Below are positions 15,207 through 23,279 of a stretch of 64,000 nucleotides of DNA, one piece after another. Where the stretch lies: positions 1 to 64,000 of IMG/VR virus record IMGVR_UViG_3300009506_000018, one strand, 5' to 3'. A program made the translations under genes and the position numbers. The notes beneath the pieces were generated by a model, which was not told where the DNA came from, did not search any database, and saw nothing but the letters and a program-made list of their open reading frames with translations. Position 1 is the stretch's first letter. Each line of letters opens with the position of its first letter. The stretch is from a virus.

Positions 15207-16861
15207 TGGCTATCAATTTCGACCACTCGCTCGCGGGTGACATTCAGGTCGATTCCAACGCCGCCGAGACGATGCGGATCGATACCTACACGGTGTTCCA
15301 CACCAACAACTATCTGTCGCTGGCGACCTCGCTGCTGAGATCCGATGCGTCGGATTCGTTCACGGGCGCGAACACGTGGAACTTCGCCTCGACCACGACG
15401 CTGGATTTCGACAACGGAGCGGCGGTCAATTTCAACATGACCACCGGCACGTCGCCGTTCACGGTGGACTCGACCACGGTGGTGGCGAACCTGAACGCAG
15501 ACCTGCTGGACGGGGTTGAGGGAGCCAGCTACCTGAGGTCTGACGCCTCGGACAATTTCACCTCCGGCACCCTGACGTTCGACTCCGGCACCACGGTGAC
15601 TTTCAACAACGTCACGGTCAGCTTCAACACGCTGCTGCCACAGTCATCGGTGGTGCCGACAGCTGGCAACGATCTGGTCAATAAGACCTACGTCGATAAT
15701 CTCGCCGCCGGGCTGAGCTGGAAGGATTCGGTGGTTGCGGCGACCACGACCAATATCACCCTGTCCGGCACGCAGACCATCGACGGTGTGTCGGTGCTGG
15801 CGACCGAGAGAGTGCTGGTCAAGAACCAGACCACGGTCGCGGACAACGGTATCTACGTGTGCGCGGCAGGCGCATGGTCAAGGGCAGCAGATGCGGACAC
15901 GTGGGACGAGCTGGTGTCTGGTGCGGTGTTCGTCGAAGAGGGAACGACCAACGGCGATACCGGCTGGGTCTGCACGGTCGATACCGGCGGCACCCTCGGT
16001 TCCACCGATGTGACTTTCGCCCAGTTCGTTGGCGGTGGCACTACTTATACCGCTGGCACGGGCCTGAGCGAATCCCCGGCGGGGCAGTTCAACGTCAATG
16101 CCGGGGCTGGCCTGATCATCAACGTGGACGACGTGGACGTGCAGGTCGGGGAAGGCATCGGCATCGCCACTGACACGGTGGTGCTCGACTTCCCGAGCCT
16201 GACCAACAACACCGACATCATCGATGCCGACAGCATCGCGATTTACGACAGCACCAACACCGAGCACCGCGAGGTTACGTGGGCTAACGTCAAGGCGGCG
16301 CTGAGCGCCGACACCCTGACGATCTCGGATGTCTGGACATTCTCGGCAGCGCCGATCATTACCGACTCCGGCACCCAGATCGGAGCCAACGGTGATTCGT
16401 CTCCGAATGGCGTGGAAGGCGTCCTGTCCATGTCGGCGGGACAGTTTGCTGCGGCGGGCGACGCACAGGCAGTGGTCTATGTGCTGAGACGCCAGACCAC
16501 CACCGCGACCAACACGGTACTGACGACCAACGGATCCGCCGAGGGCGCATCCAACACCATGGTCATGCCCAATGACACTACGTGGGGTTTCCGGGTCACT
16601 GTCTCTGCCCGGCGCACCGACGTGGACGGCGAGTCCGGCGTCTACGAGTTCAAGGGCGCGATCAAGCGCGATACAACCGCCGGGTCCACTGCCATCGTTG
16701 GCTCGGTCACGAAGAACATTTACGCGGAATCCACCACCGCATGGGACGTGAACGTGGACGCCGAAACCACCAACGGCTCGCTCAGGGTCACGGTTACCGG
16801 CGAGGCCGCTAAGACGATCCGCTGGGTTGCCTTCTGCGAGATCATTCAGGCCACAGGATAA
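15206..16861 (+). CDS. Tail fibre protein B
   Basis: A 551-residue protein. The N-terminal tag (INFDHSLAGDIQVDSNAAE) is shared in pattern with fibre C. The shaft contains 'NDLVNKTYVDN' and a known phage-fibre repeat (residues about 174-275: ATTTNITLSGTQTIDGV..L...RVLVKNQTT...GIYV..AGAW.RA.DADTWDEL). Then comes a segment like the shaft of fibre A (TYTAGTGLSESPAGQFNVNAG). Residues about 410-551 repeat the C-terminal domain of fibre A (AAGDAQAVVYVLRR ... GEAAKTIRWVAF). The modular sharing suggests recombination among fibre genes. Confidence 0.7.
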   Translation: MAINFDHSLAGDIQVDSNAAETMRIDTYTVFHTNNYLSLATSLLRSDASDSFTGANTWNFASTTTLDFDNGAAVNFNMTTGTSPFTVDSTTVVANLNADLLDGVEGASYLRSDASDNFTSGTLTFDSGTTVTFNNVTVSFNTLLPQSSVVPTAGNDLVNKTYVDNLAAGLSWKDSVVAATTTNITLSGTQTIDGVSVLATERVLVKNQTTVADNGIYVCAAGAWSRAADADTWDELVSGAVFVEEGTTNGDTGWVCTVDTGGTLGSTDVTFAQFVGGGTTYTAGTGLSESPAGQFNVNAGAGLIINVDDVDVQVGEGIGIATDTVVLDFPSLTNNTDIIDADSIAIYDSTNTEHREVTWANVKAALSADTLTISDVWTFSAAPIITDSGTQIGANGDSSPNGVEGVLSMSAGQFAAAGDAQAVVYVLRRQTTTATNTVLTTNGSAEGASNTMVMPNDTTWGFRVTVSARRTDVDGESGVYEFKGAIKRDTTAGSTAIVGSVTKNIYAESTTAWDVNVDAETTNGSLRVTVTGEAAKTIRWVAFCEIIQATG

Positions 16862-16864
16862 GTC

Positions 16865-19672
16865 ATGGCTTTGAAGATGGATCACACGGGGGCGGGGGAT
16901 ATTACCCTCGACTCGACGCAAGCCGGAGAGCTGCGCGTCGATGGCACCCCTGTGTTCTTCGCCGACACCACCGGGGTATCAACTGGCGACATCCTTTACT
17001 ACAACGGATCGAGCTGGGTAGACAGCAACGGCGACTTTTTCCTGCAGCCCGGGCTCGGCGGCACTCAGCTCAGCATTCTTCGGCATGACTTCTCGGACAG
17101 CAGTGGTGCGGGCTACTGGCAAATTCGCAAGAGCGATGCCCAGACGCTGAACATGGAGTATCAGGACGATGTGGGCACCATCAAATGGACCCACAGGTTC
17201 GATGCGTCAGAGAACATGGTCTGGATCAGTCAGGCTGCTGGCAACGTCCTCACCCTTGCCCAGACCACGGGCTACGCGACATTCAGCGGCAAGCTGCTGA
17301 CCTCGTCCAGCACCACATCCAGAGCCGGGTTCTACCTGCCATCCGGTACGCCGCCTACTGCTCCGGCAGACGGAGATATCTGGGCAACCGGCGGCGGCGC
17401 TCGCCAGTTGTATATGCGCATGGACGGGGTCACCTATTCGTTCGCTCGTCTGGAAGTCGCCAACACGTGGACTGGCAAACAGACTTTTCCGGCGACCACC
17501 ACGGGCGCGGCCAGCGTCACCCTTCCCCATGGCACGGCTCCCACAACCCCGACCAACGGCGACCTGTGGACGACTACGGCTGGCCTGTATGCCCGCATCA
17601 ACGGCTCCACCGTGGGTCCGTTCGGCACCAGCGCCGTCACCGCATTCAATGATCTCTCCGATGTCGATCTCACTGGCGCTGCCAACAATGACCTGTTGTT
17701 CCGTTCCGGCGGCAACTGGATAGATAGTGGTGGGGCTCTTACGTGGAACACCAGCATCTTTTCGGTGTCTGGCGAAATAGAGCTGATCAATACTGCGCCA
17801 GCCATCACCCACTACGCTGACGCAACAGCTGCTGCCCGGAGAATCTGGCAGACCGCGAACTGGGACGGTGTATCGGCTTACGACGACATCGCCCGGACGG
17901 TATTCAGCAACGCGACTGGCAGCGCCACAACGCAGCGCATGGAGGTCTACACCGGGTCAGTCTGGCAGGTGGTGCAGATTCTTGATCCCGATGGCGGGGC
18001 CGCGAACCGGCTGTCCTTCCCTGATGGTTTTCAGGCTGATGCCAGCGACTTCTCCGGCAACGTGTCTATCACCGGCATCCTAAATGTCTCCAATTACATC
18101 GGGGATACGACAGATACCGGCAACCTGTCATTGTTCGGCGGCACCGGCACCGGGGCGAACATCGAGCTGTACGGCAGCACCCACGCTACGCTGGCTGACA
18201 ACGCCTACTACGATGCGGCGCAACACCAATTCCGTGACGTGGATGCCAGCCCGACGATCCTGACGCTGGTGCCGAACATCGCCACGTTCGCCTGCGAGAT
18301 CAGGCTGGATACTGCCAATGACCTGATCTATCTGAATTACGATTACGCCACCGGGCTTTCGACCGCGCAGATACAGATGCGCGGCGACAACGTCACGCAA
18401 GGTGCCGGGACCAACCAGCGATTCAATCTCGGATTGGACTCCAGCGGCAACGCGATCATCAACAACACGTTCTCCACTGGCGGTACGCACAACCTGACGT
18501 TCCAGACCGGCAGCTCGACACGCTTGCTGCTTGACAACACACAGGCAGAGTTCTCTGTGCCCATCGAGGCTCAGGGTGGCTCGGCGGCTGCGCCGGGGGT
18601 TGCATTTAGCGGTGATCCCACCACCGGATTGTATAGGTCTGCCGCAAACAACATCGACATCACCGTCGGTGGCTCGCAGATGGTAAACATCAGCAACGGT
18701 ACCAGCACCGGCCTGCTCACGTGGACCGGGTCTGTTCTTACCGTTGACAGGAACGCAAACGCCACAAGCGGCATACACATTGGTGAGACGGCCACGTTGC
18801 GCGGCAATTCTCAGCAAGCGTACCTGCGCCTGTATGGAGAGCAGACCAGCACAATTACCTACGGCGGCTTCAACTACGACGGCACCAATTTGTCTGCTAT
18901 CACGAGCGGGTCAGGAGAGTTTCGTGTAGATGGCTGGGATCTGCGGGTCAGGACTGGCGGGTTGTTCTACATCAACACTGACGATGATGCCGCCGCCGCG
19001 ATAAAGATTGACCCTCCCAGTACTACCGCCGGGACCACAATCATCACCGCGACAGGTTCGTCGTACTGGGAAGGGACGATGTACTTCCGCACTGGCAGCG
19101 CGGTGAGGATGTACGACAGCGGCAATACCCAGTATGTCGGCATGGATCACAATGGCACTAACGGATTGATCCGCTGCGTCGGCGGTGATCTGGATATTGG
19201 TGTCGGCGGAACCGCTGCTGTCACTTTCCGATACAACAATCAGGAGCAAGGCGGCACTCAGGATGAAAGTGCTAACGGGGTATCTTCTGGAATGCGGCTG
19301 CGCCACCGCACCGACACTTTCTACGACGTGGGGTTCAACGTCGCGCCGCACATCACACAGGATGCCTCGTTCTCGGCAGCGGCAACGTGGGGCGATGCAC
19401 AGGGGCTCACGATTCTGCACACCAGCGCCACGGCACACACTTACACGACCCCGGCCAACACTGATACCAGCCTCGCATCCGGGGCAATGTGGCAGATCGT
19501 CAACATCGGCACCGGCAACGTCACGATAGCGGCAGGCACCAGCGTTACCCTGACGTGGCAGGATGGCGCTGGCGGCACCACCGGCTCGCGGACGCTGGCA
19601 CAGGGGGGCGTGGCTTCACTGTGGCGCAGAAGCGCAACCCTCTGGTACGTGTGGGGAACGGGGCTGACATGA
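16865..19672 (+). CDS. Tail fibre protein C (long)
   Basis: A 935-residue beta-rich fibre protein. Its N-terminus (MDHTGAGDITLDSTQAGELRVD) resembles that of fibre B. Repeats of the type 'PSGTPPTAPADGDIWATGG' and 'PHGTAPTTPTNGDLWTTT' occur around residues 158-245. Multiple short beta passages end in a Trp-rich C-terminus (LWRRSATLWYVWGTG). No chaperone or endosialidase motif is obvious. It is the longest fibre in the cluster and ends in an ATGA overlap with the next gene. Confidence 0.7.
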   Translation: MALKMDHTGAGDITLDSTQAGELRVDGTPVFFADTTGVSTGDILYYNGSSWVDSNGDFFLQPGLGGTQLSILRHDFSDSSGAGYWQIRKSDAQTLNMEYQDDVGTIKWTHRFDASENMVWISQAAGNVLTLAQTTGYATFSGKLLTSSSTTSRAGFYLPSGTPPTAPADGDIWATGGGARQLYMRMDGVTYSFARLEVANTWTGKQTFPATTTGAASVTLPHGTAPTTPTNGDLWTTTAGLYARINGSTVGPFGTSAVTAFNDLSDVDLTGAANNDLLFRSGGNWIDSGGALTWNTSIFSVSGEIELINTAPAITHYADATAAARRIWQTANWDGVSAYDDIARTVFSNATGSATTQRMEVYTGSVWQVVQILDPDGGAANRLSFPDGFQADASDFSGNVSITGILNVSNYIGDTTDTGNLSLFGGTGTGANIELYGSTHATLADNAYYDAAQHQFRDVDASPTILTLVPNIATFACEIRLDTANDLIYLNYDYATGLSTAQIQMRGDNVTQGAGTNQRFNLGLDSSGNAIINNTFSTGGTHNLTFQTGSSTRLLLDNTQAEFSVPIEAQGGSAAAPGVAFSGDPTTGLYRSAANNIDITVGGSQMVNISNGTSTGLLTWTGSVLTVDRNANATSGIHIGETATLRGNSQQAYLRLYGEQTSTITYGGFNYDGTNLSAITSGSGEFRVDGWDLRVRTGGLFYINTDDDAAAAIKIDPPSTTAGTTIITATGSSYWEGTMYFRTGSAVRMYDSGNTQYVGMDHNGTNGLIRCVGGDLDIGVGGTAAVTFRYNNQEQGGTQDESANGVSSGMRLRHRTDTFYDVGFNVAPHITQDASFSAAATWGDAQGLTILHTSATAHTYTTPANTDTSLASGAMWQIVNIGTGNVTIAAGTSVTLTWQDGAGGTTGSRTLAQGGVASLWRRSATLWYVWGTGLT

Positions 19673-20031
19673 CCATCATGACTTTCTGTGCCACGATTTG
19701 CGCAGCGCAGGATTACACCGCGCCGCTGGTGGTGAACGTCAGCCCTGCTTCGATCACTGAATCAAAAACTAATGCTTCGTCACCATGGACGAGCGGTTCT
19801 ATTACCACGTCCGTGACCGGCGGCACACCATCGTACTCCTATGCGTGGACATGGCAGTCTGGTGGTGCTGGCATCACAATCAACAGCCCGTCTTCGTCCA
19901 GCACCACGATCACGGCAAGCGGCACCGATACAGAAAGGAGCGGGACGTTGCTATGCACGGTCACCGATCAGGACACCACTGAGGCGACAGACACCTGCAT
20001 CATCAGTATCGTTTTTGGAACACCACCATAA
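19669..20031 (+). CDS. Small Ig/PKD-like virion protein
   Basis: A 120-residue protein started at the ATG that overlaps the fibre C stop. The frame is open further upstream but that part is a shadow. After a short hydrophobic, Cys-containing N-terminus comes a single Ig/PKD-like domain (TPSYSYAWTWQSGGAGITINSPSSSSTTITASG ... CTVTDQ). It is recognisably related to the module at residues 193-280 of the 927-residue protein (shared 'sYaW.W....ItI.SP.SSSsT'). It is probably a capsid- or fibre-bound adhesion module. Confidence 0.6.
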   Translation: MTIMTFCATICAAQDYTAPLVVNVSPASITESKTNASSPWTSGSITTSVTGGTPSYSYAWTWQSGGAGITINSPSSSSTTITASGTDTERSGTLLCTVTDQDTTEATDTCIISIVFGTPP

Positions 20032-20040
20032 GGGGAAATC

Positions 20041-20370
20041 ATGAGTCACACGAGCGCGAAACGCTGGCCCTACATCGAGCAGAAAGTTGGCGACTTCTGC
20101 ACGAACATGGTCGCCGTTCTCAACGAGAGCGAAGAAGCTTATCAGCAGTTTCAGGAGATCTACATCTATGCCGGTGGCACGGATCAGGGCATGGCGGATC
20201 TCCTGTTTCAGGACATCAATGGACTGGGCGTTTCTGCTACGGCGGAACAGCTGGCGATGGTCGCCGATACGAAAGCGGCAATGATCGCCCTGCACCAGCT
20301 TTGGCAGACGGCCAATAACACGGCGATGGACGCGCAGGACAGAATTACTGACTTGCGCAGAATGATCTGA
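20041..20370 (+). CDS. Small helical hypothetical protein
   Basis: A 109-residue, predicted all-helical protein with a good AAGGGGAAATC ribosome site. It contains no Cys or membrane segment (KRWPYIEQKVGDFCTNMVAVLNE aside from one Cys). It lies between the fibre cluster and a GNAT gene. No family is recognised. A virion or assembly role is possible from position only. Confidence 0.55.
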   Translation: MSHTSAKRWPYIEQKVGDFCTNMVAVLNESEEAYQQFQEIYIYAGGTDQGMADLLFQDINGLGVSATAEQLAMVADTKAAMIALHQLWQTANNTAMDAQDRITDLRRMI

Positions 20371-20380
20371 AGGAGGCAAT

Positions 20381-20836
20381 GTGATCAAAATCAGGCAGGC
20401 TAAGCCCCTCGACGCCAGCAACATCCTGCGGCTGTTGCTCAAGTGTCATGAAGATGGAGGCGCTTACCCGGAGGCCGATGAGGCACGAGCAATCAACTGG
20501 ATATCCCGTACCCTGTCAGAAGGCTACGTGATGTGCGTTGATCTATCTGGGCGCATCGTCGGCACCATGGCGCTGACGAGTTACCAGTTTCCGTGGAGTC
20601 CGAAATGGTTCCTGTACCTCGAATGGCTCTACGTGCAAAAGAAGTACCGGGAAATGGGAGCGTTCGATGCGTTGATGACGGCAGCTCATGCCTTCGCTGA
20701 CGACAAGAATGCCCCTATACTGCTCGGCATAAATTCCGGGGGCGAGGCGATAGAGATCAAAGACAGGCTGCTGAAGATGAAAGGTTACCAGTATCTGGGC
20801 GGCACATTCCTGAGGAGCGAGCATGGGCGGTTCTAG
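20381..20836 (+). CDS. GNAT-family N-acetyltransferase
   Basis: A 151-residue protein with GNAT layout: opening strand IKIRQAKPLDASNILRLL, mid strands GYVMCVDLSGRIVGTMALTSYQFPW, the substrate strand WFLYLEWLYVQKKYREMGAFDALMTAAHAFA (acetyl-CoA motif A equivalent, though Gly residues are fewer than in the usual Q/RxxGxG/A), then ILLGINS and a late GYQYLGGTFLR. It begins at GTG with an excellent AGGAGG site. The substrate is unknown. Single GNATs among late structural genes may modify virion or host proteins. Confidence 0.65.
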   Translation: MIKIRQAKPLDASNILRLLLKCHEDGGAYPEADEARAINWISRTLSEGYVMCVDLSGRIVGTMALTSYQFPWSPKWFLYLEWLYVQKKYREMGAFDALMTAAHAFADDKNAPILLGINSGGEAIEIKDRLLKMKGYQYLGGTFLRSEHGRF

Positions 20837-21902
20837 CAAGACGAAGCAAAAGAACGTCAGGTCAGTCCCAGACTGGGTTGAGCGTGGTTCCCAACAGGCG
20901 ATGGGGATCGGTCAGCGTATTGCCAATCAGCAGTACACCCCGTACACCGGAGAGCGCGTTGCCGGGCTTGACCCCAACGAGCAGATGGGTATCGGGCTGG
21001 CCCGGACATCGGCAGGTCAGTGGGCGGGGGATCTCAATACTGCCCGGGGACTGCTGGGCCGGACCACCGAGCGATTCACGGACGCGGACATCAATGCGTA
21101 TATGAATCCCTACATCGAGGGGGCGCTGAATCCAGCCGCACGAAAGATCCGTGAGTCTTCATTGCAGGAGCAGAATCGCCTGCAGGGCATGCAGTCTTCT
21201 CAGGGCGCGTTCGGTGGCGGCAGAACAGCAGCACAGTACGAGGCGCTGCAGAAAGCGACCGGACAGAACGTCAAAGACCTGTATGGGCAGGGATACTTTC
21301 AGGCTTTTGAGTCTGGTGCCAACCGCTGGGCTCAGGATCAGGACCGGGCCAGACAGGCAGCATCCGATTACGTGGCTCTCGCCCAGTCTGGCATGAACCT
21401 GAACACGCAGGACATCCAGAACCTGATGACCACGGGAGCGACGGCCCGTGGCGTCGAGCAGATGAAGAACGACTTCAATTACCAGCAGTTCGTGGAGAGC
21501 CGCGACTGGGACATGCGCGGTCTGGATGCGCTGCTCACAACGCTGGAAGGGATCAAGGGATCGTACACCGTCACCGAAACAAGCGAGACGAAGAACAAGC
21601 CCAGCGCACTCGGGCAGGCGGTAGGGCTTGCTGCCACCATCTACGGAGCCTCGACTGGCGGTCTGTTCACCGGGGCCATGGGGCTGGCGAAGAACTTCTT
21701 TGGCGGCGGGGCACAACCTGCACCGGGTTACGGCATGCCGCAGGCCTCGACGAATTCGTATGGGGGCACCACGTACACGCCGAGTCCATGGATGCAGCAG
21801 TCTGCGGCAAATACCGGGTGGGCCGGGATGCCACAAACATCGCCTGACCAGAATCCATTCTTCGGTTCGGCTGGCTCAAGCTGGGGATACGGCGGAGGAT
21901 AA
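20823..21902 (+). CDS. Probable internal virion/DNA-ejection protein
   Basis: A 359-residue protein beginning MGGSSKTKQKN, rich in Gln, Gly and Ala, with the style of podovirus internal proteins: 'Y.PYTGERVAGLDPNEQMGI..AR' and 'MNPYIEGALNPAARKIRESSLQEQNRLQG..SSQGAFGG.R'. A hydrophobic Gly/Ala stretch (about 260-285) could insert into membrane. Its place before another internal protein and the giant polyvalent protein fits the ejection-protein block. The start overlaps the GNAT end by 14 nt. Confidence 0.6.
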   Translation: MGGSSKTKQKNVRSVPDWVERGSQQAMGIGQRIANQQYTPYTGERVAGLDPNEQMGIGLARTSAGQWAGDLNTARGLLGRTTERFTDADINAYMNPYIEGALNPAARKIRESSLQEQNRLQGMQSSQGAFGGGRTAAQYEALQKATGQNVKDLYGQGYFQAFESGANRWAQDQDRARQAASDYVALAQSGMNLNTQDIQNLMTTGATARGVEQMKNDFNYQQFVESRDWDMRGLDALLTTLEGIKGSYTVTETSETKNKPSALGQAVGLAATIYGASTGGLFTGAMGLAKNFFGGGAQPAPGYGMPQASTNSYGGTTYTPSPWMQQSAANTGWAGMPQTSPDQNPFFGSAGSSWGYGGG

Positions 21903-21905
21903 GAC

Positions 21906-23279
21906 ATGGCTGACTGGATGCAATTTGAAAGAATCCCCGGCGGCGGGATCAGGCCGAAACAGGTTCCGGCCAGCGATATCTACGGGCCACCGAAGTTCGA
22001 TCTTCCGCAGATGTTCGCCAACCTTTTCGGCGGCGACAAGCAATCGACAGCGGCGGACTTCGACGCTGTCAGCGGGGCGGCTCCACCCGCACAGAATGGC
22101 TCCGGTCTGGAGAAGATGAATCCACGTACTGGAAATTGGAATCCGGCGACGTCCGCAGGGGCCTTGCCTAGCAATTCACCCCCTGCGGCGGCGCAGGGTG
22201 GTTTGCCGGGCGACCAACCAGCTGCTGCCCCTGCGCTGGCTGGGGCTCAGCAGCCCCCTGCGTCGCCCGCTTCTGGTGGAGCGGGATCCGGCCCGGAGAT
22301 GATCAAGCAGGAAGTCGATCGTGCGAAACAGGGGGCGAAGGCAGCCCCCGAGAAGGCTAAGCGCATGGCGGACGCGCTGGAAGGGACCGGCGTTGATCTG
22401 ACCGAAGCCTACAACGAGATCTTCGACCAGCTGGGCGGCGTGGAGAAACCCGACACCGAGCTGAGCAAAGAGGAGAAGGGTCTGTTCATCATGAGCTTCG
22501 GGCTCAGGATGATGGCTGCCTCCGAGACGATGAGCGCCGGGGGCGCATTCGGCGCAGCCGGTGTGCCAACCGTGCAGGAGATGCGCGGCCTGAAGGAAAG
22601 CCGCAGAGCCACGGCTCAGGAGCAGACGGAACAGCGTCGCAAGCGGGCGCTGGACATCCTGTCGGAGCGTGTGCGCCAGCGCGAGGGGGCGCTGGATCGG
22701 GCTGCCAACCCGCAGACCTACGACAGCGCCAGCGGCCTGAGGACGTGGAACCCGCAGACCGGGGCGTGGGAGCAGTCTCTGGATCCGAATACCGGCCAGC
22801 CGATTCAGCCGGGGATGACACCGGGCGGGCATAACCGGCCATTGGCACACCGCGACAAGTTCGAGCTGCTGAAAAGCCTCGGGTACTCCGACCAGCTGGC
22901 CGGGGCAATCGCCGTGGGCAATGCGCCAACCGACGAGGAGATGTACCTCGACCTGTCGAAGCGTATCGACGGCATGAAGAACACCGATCGTATTGCGCTA
23001 CCCGATGGCACGACGGTGAAGAAGAAAGACCTGACGCCGGAGCAAATCGACGCATGGATCTACGACAGGATCCAGAAGGCGAGAACTGCCTATCTCGGAG
23101 ATCAGGGCCAGCAGGGCGGAGGGCTCGGTCAGGCACAGCCCGGACTTGCCCCACAGCAGCCGGGCGGACCGCCGCCGGGCACGCAGGGCATTACGCCGCC
23201 GCCTGTTGGCACAGTCGAGGATGGTTTCGTATTCAAGGGAGGCGACCCTTCCGACCCCAGAAATTGGCAGAGGCAGTAA
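21906..23279 (+). CDS. Probable internal virion protein, Pro/Gln-rich
   Basis: A 457-residue protein with a disordered Pro/Ala-rich N-terminal part (about 55-125), a helical middle (KQEVDRAKQGAKAAPEKAKRMADALEG..VDLTEAYNEIFDQLG) and a Pro/Gly/Gln-rich C-terminus. There are no catalytic motifs. It sits immediately before the giant polyvalent protein (the stop abuts the next ATG) and is likely packaged or ejected with it. The function is inferred from context. Confidence 0.5.
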   Translation: MADWMQFERIPGGGIRPKQVPASDIYGPPKFDLPQMFANLFGGDKQSTAADFDAVSGAAPPAQNGSGLEKMNPRTGNWNPATSAGALPSNSPPAAAQGGLPGDQPAAAPALAGAQQPPASPASGGAGSGPEMIKQEVDRAKQGAKAAPEKAKRMADALEGTGVDLTEAYNEIFDQLGGVEKPDTELSKEEKGLFIMSFGLRMMAASETMSAGGAFGAAGVPTVQEMRGLKESRRATAQEQTEQRRKRALDILSERVRQREGALDRAANPQTYDSASGLRTWNPQTGAWEQSLDPNTGQPIQPGMTPGGHNRPLAHRDKFELLKSLGYSDQLAGAIAVGNAPTDEEMYLDLSKRIDGMKNTDRIALPDGTTVKKKDLTPEQIDAWIYDRIQKARTAYLGDQGQQGGGLGQAQPGLAPQQPGGPPPGTQGITPPPVGTVEDGFVFKGGDPSDPRNWQRQ

